The notes under the pieces were generated by a model. That model was given only the letters and a program-made list of their open reading frames with translations. It was not told the DNA's origin and made no database searches. 64,000 nucleotides of DNA, from contig CBFHYU010000005.1 in NCBI GenBank assembly GCA_965660165.1, positions 23,375 through 87,374 of the forward strand, read 5' to 3'. Each line of letters starts with the position of its first letter. Position 1 is the first letter of the stretch. The DNA comes from WTJO01 sp965660165. GTDB taxonomy: Bacteria > Pseudomonadota > Alphaproteobacteria > Puniceispirillales > Puniceispirillaceae. This document shows, piece after piece, positions 1 through 7,842 of this stretch. A program made the position numbers and the translations under genes.

Positions 1-27
1 ATAGCCTGCTAGCCTGTAGCCGCGCAC

Positions 28-516
28 TTGCCACCACAGATAGATTCCAGTGATATGATATTGATCAAAAAATATGCGAATAGGCGTCTATATGACACCT
101 CAAATTCGTCTTATATTACCTTGCCAGAATGTGCTGATATCCTCAGAACATCACAGCAGGTTCAGATAATTGATGCCAAAACAAACCAAGATATTACCGT
201 CCTTGTGATGATTCAGATCATCATGGAATGTGAACAACAGCGCCAGATTCTGCCTGTTAATGCGCTACGACAAATTATCAAAGCCTATGACAGCCAGTCA
301 GCTAGCCTGCTGGCTAGCCATCTTGAGCGTGCCATGTCATCTTTTGCCCATCAGCATCTAACAAATAAGCCCGTGCAAACCGTCCAAAAGGCGCACAACC
401 AAGCTGACACAGACCAACCCATAGACAGCAACGCGATAGGGGCTGAAAAACGGGCTTTGCTAGAACAGCTTCGCGAGGAAATGATGCAGCTTAGCAGGCG
501 TATTGACCAGCTATAG
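28..516 (+). CDS. phaR: PHB synthesis repressor PhaR
   Basis: DNA-binding repressor of polyhydroxybutyrate (PHB) granule genes. The N-terminus carries the family hallmark IKKYANRRLYDT (about residues 13-24), followed by the PHB_acc accumulation-regulator domain and a charged C-terminal helix ending LREEMMQLSRRIDQL. Length (162 aa) is within the usual range, if slightly short. The start is uncertain: TTG at 28 leaves about 12 residues before the hallmark, as in many homologs, while ATG at 55 would leave only 3; neither has a clear ribosome-binding site, and an in-frame stop at 10-12 rules out anything further upstream. It converges on folB with an 11-base gap. PHB synthase genes, if present, lie left of the window. 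Confidence 0.88.
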   Translation: MPPQIDSSDMILIKKYANRRLYDTSNSSYITLPECADILRTSQQVQIIDAKTNQDITVLVMIQIIMECEQQRQILPVNALRQIIKAYDSQSASLLASHLERAMSSFAHQHLTNKPVQTVQKAHNQADTDQPIDSNAIGAEKRALLEQLREEMMQLSRRIDQL

Positions 517-527
517 GGCAGTCCCAT

Positions 528-893
528 TTACTCTAGACTGGATAGCTTATAGCTTGCGCAATCTACATCTTTATAAATATCAGGCTTTGAGGTTTGCACA
601 GACAGCCCCGTAACAGATTTCATCTTCGACACAGCATCAAAAATGCGTCTGGCAAGTGTTTCCTGAAGGTCAAAATGCTGGCTGGTGGCGATTGAGATAA
701 CTGATTCTCTAACCTCGTCATAATTTAGGGCATCTTCGATATTATCTGCTTGAGGTTCATGTTCAGGATCGAGCAGAATTTCCAGATCAACCAATATCCG
801 CTGAGGTGTCTGGCGCTCAAATTCATGAATGCCAATCGAACAATTTGTCTCAATACCTGTCATCACAAACCGTCTTGATATTCTGAATGTCAT
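528..893 (-). CDS. folB: Dihydroneopterin aldolase FolB
   Basis: Cytosolic enzyme of tetrahydrofolate synthesis that cleaves dihydroneopterin to 6-hydroxymethyl-dihydropterin and glycolaldehyde. The 121 aa length is typical. Visible family segments are IGIHEFERQTPQRI near residue 21, ALNYDEVRE in the middle, HFDLQETLARRI with the conserved glutamate, and the C-terminal TSKPDIY stretch. Its ATG overlaps the TGA stop of the upstream SDR gene by four bases (ATGA), so the two are probably translationally coupled. That coupling strengthens the pterin assignment of both genes. Confidence 0.93.
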   Translation of the reverse strand: MTFRISRRFVMTGIETNCSIGIHEFERQTPQRILVDLEILLDPEHEPQADNIEDALNYDEVRESVISIATSQHFDLQETLARRIFDAVSKMKSVTGLSVQTSKPDIYKDVDCASYKLSSLE

Positions 894-1672
894 GTCTGAA
901 TTTCCTCGTAAAAGGCTACATCACGAGCCTGTGGTTGCAGATGCGCGCCCCCATCTAGCACGATTACCTCACCAGTCATAGACCTGCTAGATAGAATCAA
1001 CTGCATGGCAGCGACAATTTCTGATATTTCAGCGCCCTGCCCAAGTAAATTTCGCTTGTGAGACTGTTTGAATTCTGCATCTGTCTGGCCACCCGATGGC
1101 AAGGTTATGCCTGGTGCAATGCCATTTACACGCATCTTTGGCGCATAGGCCTGCGCTGCTATTTGATTAAGGCATAATAATGCAGATTTTGATAAGGTAT
1201 AGCTGAAATAATCTGGATTCATGCCAAATAATTTTGCATCTAAGATATTGATTACACAACCTTTCTGGCCAGCTTCAAGCTGCTGGTAACATAGCTTTGT
1301 GAGCAGGGCAGGGGCAGATAAATTCACTGTCATATGCTCAGCAATAGACGCAAATTCCACTGTTTGTGCATCATCATAGCGAAATAAAGAGGCATTATTG
1401 ACCAGCGCTGTGACGGTACCATGTTTTGTGGCAGTCTCCATCAAAGCGATTACATCTGCTTCTGAAGATAGATCAGCTGCAATAAGCGTTACCTTGCCGC
1501 CTCGCGTTCTGATGCGTTCAGCCTGTGCAAGCGCCTGTGCTTCAGAGCGGTGATAATGCAAGATGATATGCCAGCCCTTAGCGGCAAAATAACTGGCTAT
1601 CTCTGCACCAATCCGCACAGCCGCGCCAGTGATAAGCATAATGCCAGCCATTGCTTCTTCTTGATTATCCAT
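890..1672 (-). CDS. FolM/PTR1-like pteridine reductase (SDR family)
   Basis: NAD(P)H-dependent short-chain dehydrogenase of 260 aa. The nucleotide-binding motif is TGAAVRIG (residues 15-22), with the Arg characteristic of pteridine reductases instead of the classical TGxxxGxG. NNA is at 92-94. The usual catalytic Ser is replaced by Asp145, followed by Tyr158 and Lys162, the same Asp-Tyr-Lys arrangement known in Leishmania PTR1. It is translationally coupled to folB by a 4-base overlap. I infer reduction of dihydropterin, dihydromonapterin or dihydrofolate, possibly covering for or supporting a dihydrofolate reductase. An internal Met8 (position 1651) is an alternative start. The substrate cannot be fixed from sequence. 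Confidence 0.82.
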   Translation of the reverse strand: MDNQEEAMAGIMLITGAAVRIGAEIASYFAAKGWHIILHYHRSEAQALAQAERIRTRGGKVTLIAADLSSEADVIALMETATKHGTVTALVNNASLFRYDDAQTVEFASIAEHMTVNLSAPALLTKLCYQQLEAGQKGCVINILDAKLFGMNPDYFSYTLSKSALLCLNQIAAQAYAPKMRVNGIAPGITLPSGGQTDAEFKQSHKRNLLGQGAEISEIVAAMQLILSSRSMTGEVIVLDGGAHLQPQARDVAFYEEIQT

Positions 1673-1752
1673 ACTTAATTTATCCTGAATAGTTAGCCGC
1701 TTTATGGTTATACAGCCATTACCGCCTAGATGGATTGGTTGCTGTTGTCAGG

Positions 1753-2697
1753 CTACAGCCTGCGCACCATGAAATCTGGCATGATATTGATATCAGATAC
1801 AATCTGGTCTGCATTATGTGCGCGCAACAGCCCATAGCTGGTAATAAGCGCTGTGCGTATCCCTGCGGCATTACCGCCAAGAATATCTGTATGGGGCGAA
1901 TCGCCAACCATCACTATTCTATCTGGTGAGATAGCTCTGCCAGCTAGCTGTGTAAGCTTCTGGATTGCTAATTCAAAAGCAGGTGCATGCGGTTTGCCAA
2001 ACCAAACAGGCGTTGCCAGCCCTGCCTGCATCACCCGAGCCGCCCAATAGCCAGGCTCATGTGAAAACCCATCCATGTGAGGTGCCGAAATATCAGGATT
2101 GGCGATATAGACTGTGCGCTCGCCAGATCGTAAAAACTGCTCAAGCCTGACATGCGCTGCCTCATCCCAACTTGTTGTGCCTAGCAACACCGCCCCATCT
2201 GCTTCTGCCCAGCGCTGATCATCATCATCAAACCTGACCTCAGATGGCAAGCCAAGCTGTGTTGTTGCCCCGCATAATGAGATAAGGTGGCTGTCTTCAT
2301 GCTGACAAAATCTGATAAAGGCATCACGGCTTGATACCACCTGCTCTGCCCCAATATCCAGCCCCCATGTTTGATATTTCTGAGCGGTATTCACAGATGG
2401 ATGGCTCGCCCCATTTGTCAGCACAACCACTATTTTTCCCTGTTTTGCGCAGGCATCAAGCAGCTCGTCTATGCCTTCAATTTTGTCATTCCCAACATTG
2501 ATCACCCCGTAGCCATCAAGAATAAGCGCATCACACTGATCAAGAATATCTATCAGACGTTCATAACGATGAGTGGCTACAGGGCGGTATTTAGGCAGAA
2601 TGGGCCGCAACATCTCATATATTTCGATACAGCGTGCCGCATCTAGCTGATCAGGGTGTGGCAGAGGGGTAGATATGATGGTGCCAATATGTGTCAT
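1753..2697 (-). CDS. HAD-superfamily class IIA hydrolase (TIGR01459-like)
   Basis: A 314 aa NagD-like HAD protein with a class IIA cap. Motif I reads ILDGYGVI (nucleophile Asp61), so the second motif-I residue, normally the acid/base Asp, is Tyr63. Motif II is VLTNG, the motif III Lys lies in WFGKPH, and motif IV is GDSPHTDILGG near the C-terminus. Proteins of the TIGR01459 group commonly have a bulky residue at this acid/base position, so this is a family trait rather than a mutation, and substrate and activity are unknown. It is transcribed toward the SDR-folB pair with an 80-base gap, so it may or may not belong to the same transcript. Confidence 0.85.
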   Translation of the reverse strand: MTHIGTIISTPLPHPDQLDAARCIEIYEMLRPILPKYRPVATHRYERLIDILDQCDALILDGYGVINVGNDKIEGIDELLDACAKQGKIVVVLTNGASHPSVNTAQKYQTWGLDIGAEQVVSSRDAFIRFCQHEDSHLISLCGATTQLGLPSEVRFDDDDQRWAEADGAVLLGTTSWDEAAHVRLEQFLRSGERTVYIANPDISAPHMDGFSHEPGYWAARVMQAGLATPVWFGKPHAPAFELAIQKLTQLAGRAISPDRIVMVGDSPHTDILGGNAAGIRTALITSYGLLRAHNADQIVSDINIMPDFMVRRL

Positions 2698-2837
2698 AAC
2701 GCTTACTCGTGCCAGTCTTAGGGTTGTATCATAGCTTGCTATCTTGAATTATCCTGCTATCTCTTCAGAACAAGCTAGAGCATTAGTTAGACCATGTAGC
2801 AGTTATTCTGGCAAGCGCTAGAGAGGGCAAAGCATAG

Positions 2838-3824
2838 ATGAACAAGATTGTGATAATTGGCGCTGGGCTAGCAGGGTTGGCGGCGGCACGCAGGTTAACC
2901 TTTGCAGGACATGATGTAACCATTCTAGATAAGGGCAGACGCGTGGGCGGGCGTATCTCAACACGCAGGGCAGAGGGTTATCTGTTTAATCATGGCGCAC
3001 AATTTGTAACCGCTCGGTCAGCGGAATTTTCTGAAATCTGTCTACAGGCAGAACAGATGGGCAAGATGGCTTTATGGGATAATGGCAGAAAAGCGCCCTG
3101 TTTTAGTGGCGCTCCTGCTATGCGGGGGCTTGCAGAAATGCTTGGCACAGGGCTGAATATCACCCAGCAATGCGAAATCGCAGAAATCACTACAAAAGAC
3201 GGGCTATATCAGCTAACTGATGTAGATGGTCAGCATTACAAGGCACATCATGTGCTGGTCACAAGCCCTGCTGAACAGACCGCCCGCCTGATCCAGCCTC
3301 TATCAGAAGATGCCGCCAATATTGCCAGAACAGCACAATATTATCCTTGCTGGACGGTGATGGTTGGCTTTGGTGCGCCATGTGAGGGGCTAGATACTAT
3401 TGCTGCACTATCAGGGGGGCATATTTCAAGCGCTACGGCTGAGCGCACACGTCCCAATGGGACAGGGCTTGCGCAAGCGCTGACGCTTCAGGCAGATGAA
3501 GCATTTTCAACAGACAGGCTAGAAGAACAGGATAAGAGCCTGATTATTGATGCGCTGATGACAGAATTTACCGCCCTAAGCGCAATAGATGTACCACAAC
3601 CAGATTATGCCTCTGCCCATCGCTGGCGATATGCAAAGGTGAAAACTGCTGTAGACCCTTTGGCAGACAGGCTATTTTCGGTAGCGTCTGCCGCTGGCTA
3701 TCTAGGGATTGGCGGTGATTGGCATCCCGTATCTGCCGATAGCCGCCTGCCAACAGGCCAGCGTGCCGAAGAAGCCTTTCTATCTGGCCATAGGCTAGCA
3801 GAAACCCTAATATCTGCTTTGTGA
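2838..3824 (+). CDS. Renalase-like FAD-dependent amine oxidase/NAD(P)-binding protein
   Basis: A 328 aa flavoprotein. The N-terminus has the dinucleotide fold IIGAGLAGLAAARRL (about residues 5-19), then the acidic strand end LDKGRRVGGRISTRR and NHGAQFVTARS, an arrangement characteristic of the renalase/amine oxidase group. The C-terminus GIGGDWHPV...RAEEAFLSGHRLAE resembles the second FAD-contacting segment. No signal peptide is apparent. The substrate is unknown: bacterial renalase-like proteins have been shown to oxidise 2- or 6-dihydro-NAD(P)H isomers, but whether this one does is inference. It converges on the DM13 gene with a 10-base gap. Confidence 0.82.
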   Translation: MNKIVIIGAGLAGLAAARRLTFAGHDVTILDKGRRVGGRISTRRAEGYLFNHGAQFVTARSAEFSEICLQAEQMGKMALWDNGRKAPCFSGAPAMRGLAEMLGTGLNITQQCEIAEITTKDGLYQLTDVDGQHYKAHHVLVTSPAEQTARLIQPLSEDAANIARTAQYYPCWTVMVGFGAPCEGLDTIAALSGGHISSATAERTRPNGTGLAQALTLQADEAFSTDRLEEQDKSLIIDALMTEFTALSAIDVPQPDYASAHRWRYAKVKTAVDPLADRLFSVASAAGYLGIGGDWHPVSADSRLPTGQRAEEAFLSGHRLAETLISAL

Positions 3825-3834
3825 TATGCGAGCG

Positions 3835-4335
3835 CTATTTTATTTCAGCCGCGGTGATAAACTGGCTAAAGGCCTCACACCAGATAAGCACCGCATTATA
3901 TCCAGACAAATCAAGACCAGCAGGCACATCAACACTGAAATTTGAAAATGCCTTAATCTGTGAGATTTGTAGCGCATTATCCTTCATTGCCAGAAACTCA
4001 GCTTCTGTTTCAACAAATTCAGGCACAAGATATAGCCTGTAATCTGGGCCAGGTGAAATTTGTCCATCTAGCCAGATACGCTCATCTGTGACTGTGATTT
4101 TGCCGTCACCCCAGTGAAACGCATCAGAATCAGCCAAATCGCGCACAAACACGCCAGAACGCATCATGTCAGTCTGTTGGTTGGCAAGCTCAAGAAGTTG
4201 TGATTTAGACAAGCCTTGCTCGGCGGTCAGAATAGGCAGTGCATACACGCCTGCCCCAAACCCTACGCCAAAGCCAAGACAAAGACATATCGTACAGGCT
4301 AGAAAGCCGAAATAACCAGAACGGAACAGTGGCAT
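3835..4335 (-). CDS. Membrane-anchored DM13 domain protein
   Basis: A 166 aa protein with one N-terminal hydrophobic segment (about residues 8-32), consistent with a membrane anchor or uncleaved signal, followed by an extracytoplasmic DM13 domain. Family features are visible: LDGQISPGPDYRLYLVP (about 89-105) and a C-terminal YNAVLIWCEAFSQFITAAE with the single conserved Cys153. DM13 domains have been proposed to act in redox or electron transfer because of this Cys. The partner here is unknown. It is a single gene with its own upstream region, converging with the renalase-like gene. Confidence 0.8.
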   Translation of the reverse strand: MPLFRSGYFGFLACTICLCLGFGVGFGAGVYALPILTAEQGLSKSQLLELANQQTDMMRSGVFVRDLADSDAFHWGDGKITVTDERIWLDGQISPGPDYRLYLVPEFVETEAEFLAMKDNALQISQIKAFSNFSVDVPAGLDLSGYNAVLIWCEAFSQFITAAEIK

Positions 4336-4696
4336 GTGATATCCTCCTACATATTTCGCAACTGCAATTCATGTTGCTGTTAAAGAGTGTGGAGCAATCT
4401 TAAACTGATTCATAAATCAAACAAAATGCATTATCACATTAACCAGATTTGCGTGATATTGGTGTTTTGATGCAGGCTAACTCATATTTACAGACTATTT
4501 TGGGCAGACAAGCTGTCTATTTGGCGTCTGCTGTGCTGAAAAGCGCGTTAATAGGCGGTTTTAGCTTGACATGCACAGGTGCAGATGTATATTGCGGAAC
4601 GCTTATCTCTTATCTATGCGTATGATGTTCGGTCTGCGATTATCTATGTTTGAGATAGCTGATTATTGAATTTAACTTAGTTTTGAGGGTGTCGCC
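4336..4696. other. 361-base intergenic region between divergent DM13 gene and rplU
   Basis: The only stretch over 300 bases without a gene. It must hold the promoter of the minus-strand DM13 gene and of the plus-strand rplU-rpmA operon. The rplU promoter is well formed (separate entry). A short inverted repeat GCAGAC (4504-4509) / GTCTGC (4526-4531) lies upstream of that promoter. I see no ORF with coding character, tRNA, or terminator in the remainder. Confidence 0.6.
4566..4593 (+). promoter_or_regulatory. Sigma70-type promoter of rplU-rpmA
   Basis: TTGACA (4566-4571, perfect -35) is followed by a 16-base spacer and TATATT (4588-4593). Transcription would start near 4600, leaving a leader of about 97 bases before the rplU ATG. 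This is the best match to a housekeeping promoter in the gap and fits the demand for strong ribosomal protein expression. Confidence 0.68.
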
Positions 4697-5155
4697 ATGT
4701 ATGCTGTGGTGAAAACAGGCGGAAAACAATATCGTGTAGCCAAAGATGATAAAATCTTGGTGGAACATATTGATGCTGAAGAAGGCCAGACAGTGACCTT
4801 AGACAAGGTGATGATGCTAGGTGATGGAGACACGGTGACAATCGGCTCGCCTGTGGTTGAAAATGCCAGCGTTGAAGCAGAAGTGGTTAGCCAGACACGT
4901 GGCCCTAAAATCATTGTGTTCAGACGCAAGCGCAGAAAGAACCATCGTAGAATTCAAGGTCATCGTCAGGATCTGACCTTGCTTAAAATCACTGATATTT
5001 CTAGCTCAGGCAAAAAAGCAGCCCCAAAGGCAGCTGCCAAAAAGGTAGCGGCTCCGACAGCAGATAAAAAGCCAGTAGCCAAAAAAGCGGCTGCTCCGAA
5101 AGCCGCTAAAAAGACAGCCGCCAAAAAGACAGCGGCAAAGAAAAAAGCACAGTAA
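4697..5155 (+). CDS. rplU: 50S ribosomal protein L21 with basic Ala/Lys-rich tail
   Basis: Large-subunit protein that binds 23S rRNA near L20. The N-terminal 100 or so residues are a normal L21: VKTGGKQYRVAKDDKILVE at the start, GSPVVENASVEAEVV, and the RNA-binding FRRKRRKNHRRIQGHRQ near residues 75-91. Normal L21 stops at about 103 residues; this one continues to 152 aa with a tail made of repeated AAKK/APK units (about 105-152). Similar extensions occur in other alphaproteobacteria. A short 14-base gap separates it from rpmA, and both are read from the promoter at 4566. Confidence 0.96.
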   Translation: MYAVVKTGGKQYRVAKDDKILVEHIDAEEGQTVTLDKVMMLGDGDTVTIGSPVVENASVEAEVVSQTRGPKIIVFRRKRRKNHRRIQGHRQDLTLLKITDISSSGKKAAPKAAAKKVAAPTADKKPVAKKAAAPKAAKKTAAKKTAAKKKAQ

Positions 5156-5169
5156 AGAGGAGTTAAGCT

Positions 5170-5436
5170 ATGGCACATAAAAAGGCAGGCGGTAGCTCAC
5201 GAAATGGTCGCGATTCAGCGGGTCGCCGTCTAGGCGTGAAAAAATTTGGTGGCGAGTCAGTCGTGCCTGGCAACATCATCGTTCGCCAGCGTGGCACAAA
5301 ATTTCATCCGGGCAATAATGTTGGCATGGGCAAAGACCATACATTGTTCGCATTGACAGACGGTCAGGTGACCTTTCGTCAGAAAAGCGGCGGTAAAATG
5401 TTCGTCTCGGTTATGGATAGAGAGGCTGCTGAATAG
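5170..5436 (+). CDS. rpmA: 50S ribosomal protein L27
   Basis: 88 aa. The N-terminus MAHKKAGGSSRNGRDSAGRR reaches toward the peptidyl transferase centre, and the body GVKKFGGE...GNIIVRQRGTKFHPG matches the family. There is no Firmicutes-type N-terminal cleavable extension. A good ribosome-binding site, AAAGAGGAG, precedes the ATG. It is second gene of the rplU operon and is followed by a rho-independent terminator at 5520-5558. Confidence 0.97.
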   Translation: MAHKKAGGSSRNGRDSAGRRLGVKKFGGESVVPGNIIVRQRGTKFHPGNNVGMGKDHTLFALTDGQVTFRQKSGGKMFVSVMDREAAE

Positions 5437-5519
5437 CAGTTATCTAGAATGCGCGCATAGTCAGGTTTCTGGCTAGCTATATCGCTCAGCATCCTGAGAT
5501 AGACGTTACAGATTGGTAC

Positions 5520-5558
5520 AGGTGTCCCACATATATAAGAGGGGGCACCTTTTTTATT
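5520..5558 (+). terminator. Rho-independent terminator after rpmA
   Basis: Inverted arms AGGTGTCCC (5520-5528) and GGGGCACCT (5542-5550) pair over nine positions with one G-T wobble and a 13-base loop, followed at once by a T-rich run TTTTTATTT. It ends the rplU-rpmA transcript and separates it from obgE. Confidence 0.85.
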
Positions 5559-5593
5559 TGGCGTTATATTCTGTTAAGGACAGATAGACACTC

Positions 5594-6640
5594 ATGAAAT
5601 TTCTTGATCAGGCCAAAATCTATATCAAATCTGGCAATGGCGGGCCTGGCGCTGTGAGCTTCAGGCGTGAGGCCAATGTGCCAAGAGGCGGGCCTGATGG
5701 CGGTGATGGCGGCAAAGGCGGTGATGTGATTGCCAGATGTGTTGGCGGGCTAAATACGCTAATTGATTATCGCTATCAACAGCATTTCAAAGCAGCCTCT
5801 GGTATGCCAGGCGCTGGCAGGGACAGATCAGGCGGCAAAGGAGAACATGCTATTTTGCGTCTGCCAGAAGGCACCCAAATCCTGTCAGATGATCAGACCA
5901 CAGTGCTAGCAGATTTAACCAAAGAAGGTCAGGAAGTCACCTTGCTGAAGGGCGGGATTGGCGGCAAGGGAAATGCGTTTTTTGCCTCATCTACCAATCA
6001 GGCACCTAGACGCGCCCAGCCTGGTGAAACAGGTGTTGAATTATGGGTATGGTTGAGGCTGAAATTGATTGCAGATGCAGGGCTGGTTGGGCTTCCAAAT
6101 GCAGGAAAATCAACCTTTTTATCAGTGGTATCTGCCGCCAGACCTAAAATCGCAGATTATCCATTTACCACCCTGCACCCTAATTTAGGGGTTGTGGGCA
6201 TTGATAATCATGAATTTGTGATGGCAGATATTCCAGGTCTGATTGAAGGGGCGCATGAAGGCGCAGGTATCGGGCATAGATTTCTTGGTCATGTAGAACG
6301 GTGCCGCGTGCTGATGCATCTGCTTGATGCGACCTCATCAGACCCATTGCAAGGCTGGCGCACCATCCGAAACGAGCTTGCCGCCTATGATCAAGGACTT
6401 GCTGAAAAGCCAGAAATCCTTGTATTGTCAAAGGCAGACGCTGCCCCGCAAGATTATATTGATGAGCTGCGAGATGAGCTTATATCTCAAGGCGCAGGGG
6501 ACATTCTGGTTATGTCATCTGTTAGTGGTGCAGGCGTTCCAGAGGTATTAAGACGGCTCTATCAGATTATCACAGATAGCCAAGCTGAAGAGATACGCGC
6601 TCAGCAAGATCAGGAACGCTGGGATCCCCATGATGGATAG
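5594..6640 (+). CDS. obgE: Obg family GTPase ObgE/CgtA
   Basis: Essential GTPase that acts in 50S subunit assembly and stress control. The glycine-rich Obg fold occupies about residues 1-160 (GGPGAVSFRREANVPRGGPDGG, GGIGGKGN). The G domain follows, with G1 GLPNAGKST (about 166-174), G2/switch DYPFTTLHPNLG, G3 DIPGLIEGA and G4 SKAD. Length is 348 aa, without the extra OCT domain found in Firmicutes. It overlaps proB by 11 bases, so the two are probably co-translated. Confidence 0.96.
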   Translation: MKFLDQAKIYIKSGNGGPGAVSFRREANVPRGGPDGGDGGKGGDVIARCVGGLNTLIDYRYQQHFKAASGMPGAGRDRSGGKGEHAILRLPEGTQILSDDQTTVLADLTKEGQEVTLLKGGIGGKGNAFFASSTNQAPRRAQPGETGVELWVWLRLKLIADAGLVGLPNAGKSTFLSVVSAARPKIADYPFTTLHPNLGVVGIDNHEFVMADIPGLIEGAHEGAGIGHRFLGHVERCRVLMHLLDATSSDPLQGWRTIRNELAAYDQGLAEKPEILVLSKADAAPQDYIDELRDELISQGAGDILVMSSVSGAGVPEVLRRLYQIITDSQAEEIRAQQDQERWDPHDG

Positions 6641-7823
6641 TCAGGCAGATAAACACACGATAAATACGTCAGAAATCAGCCTTGCCAGCAAGATTGATTC
6701 TGCCAAGCGGATAGTGATCAAAATCGGCTCTGCGCTACTATTTGACAGCGAAAAAGGGATGCCGCGCCGTAACTGGATTGAACGGCTGGGCGATGATATT
6801 GCAGCGCTATCTGCGCAAGGCAAGGATGTGATTATCGTATCTTCTGGTGCGATCGCACTTGGCAGACAGATATTAGGGCTGAAAAAAACCCTCAAGCTAG
6901 AAGCAAAACAAGCAGCAGCAGCCACTGGACAGGTAGCGTTGGTGCAATTATGGGCAGATGCGCTTGCCGCACATCATCTGACAGCAGCACAAATTCTGCT
7001 TGCCCCTGATGATACTGAAACCCGCAAGCGTCACATCAATGCCAGAGATACAATTTCAACGCTTCTGGAATTAGGCGTGGTGCCTGTTGTGAATGAAAAT
7101 GACACCATCACCACATATGAGATCAGATTTGGTGATAATGACAGGCTGGCCGCCCGCGTGGCGGCAATGATGTCTGCTGATTTACTGATTCTGCTATCAG
7201 ATATAGATGGGCTTTATAGTGCAAATCCAAAGCAAGATTCCGCCGCATACCATATTCCTTATATCGAAGACATAACAGACGAGATTCTGGCTATGGGGGG
7301 CGCATCTGATACTGAATTTGCTTCTGGCGGCATGACAACAAAGCTTGCCGCCGCTCAGATAGCCAGCAAAGCAGGCGTAACAATGGGGATATGTTCAGGG
7401 GTTATTGACAGACCGCTATCTCATCTCAAACAGGGGGGTAAGGCTAGTCTTTTTGCGGCCTCAACCTCCTCTATCACAGCTCGTAAAAACTGGATTGCAG
7501 GCGCACTTGCCCCGCAAGGCCAAATCCAGATAGATACAGGCGCCTATACTGCCTTGCAGGCTGGAAAATCATTATTGCCTGTTGGCGTAACACAGGTAAG
7601 CGGCATATTTGACCGAGGCGACCTTGTCCAGCTATTATCACCTAACGGAGATGAAATAGGCTATGGGCTTACGGCTTATTCAAGTCAGGAAGCCGAAAAG
7701 CTGGCTGGCCAGAAAAGTGCAGATATAACAGCAACCCTAGGGTATGAACATCGGGATGAGCTTATTCACGCAGATGATCTTGTTATCATAAAAGGGTCAT
7801 CTGCCAACACACAGACTGACTAA
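6630..7823 (+). CDS. proB: Glutamate 5-kinase ProB
   Basis: First step of proline biosynthesis: ATP-dependent phosphorylation of glutamate. The amino-acid kinase domain starts at RIVIKIGSALLFD (about residue 27) and contains IIVSSGAIALG, PVVNENDTITTYE, FGDNDRLAARVA and the GGMTTKLAAAQIA glycine loop. A C-terminal PUA domain runs from about residue 286 (GQIQIDTGAYTAL...). At 397 aa it is slightly longer than most because of an N-terminal 25-residue extension; a start further in would need no change to the domain. It begins inside the end of obgE and is followed 19 bases later by proA. Confidence 0.96.
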   Translation: MMDSQADKHTINTSEISLASKIDSAKRIVIKIGSALLFDSEKGMPRRNWIERLGDDIAALSAQGKDVIIVSSGAIALGRQILGLKKTLKLEAKQAAAATGQVALVQLWADALAAHHLTAAQILLAPDDTETRKRHINARDTISTLLELGVVPVVNENDTITTYEIRFGDNDRLAARVAAMMSADLLILLSDIDGLYSANPKQDSAAYHIPYIEDITDEILAMGGASDTEFASGGMTTKLAAAQIASKAGVTMGICSGVIDRPLSHLKQGGKASLFAASTSSITARKNWIAGALAPQGQIQIDTGAYTALQAGKSLLPVGVTQVSGIFDRGDLVQLLSPNGDEIGYGLTAYSSQEAEKLAGQKSADITATLGYEHRDELIHADDLVIIKGSSANTQTD

Positions 7824-7842
7824 ATTTGAGCTTGGAAAGATC

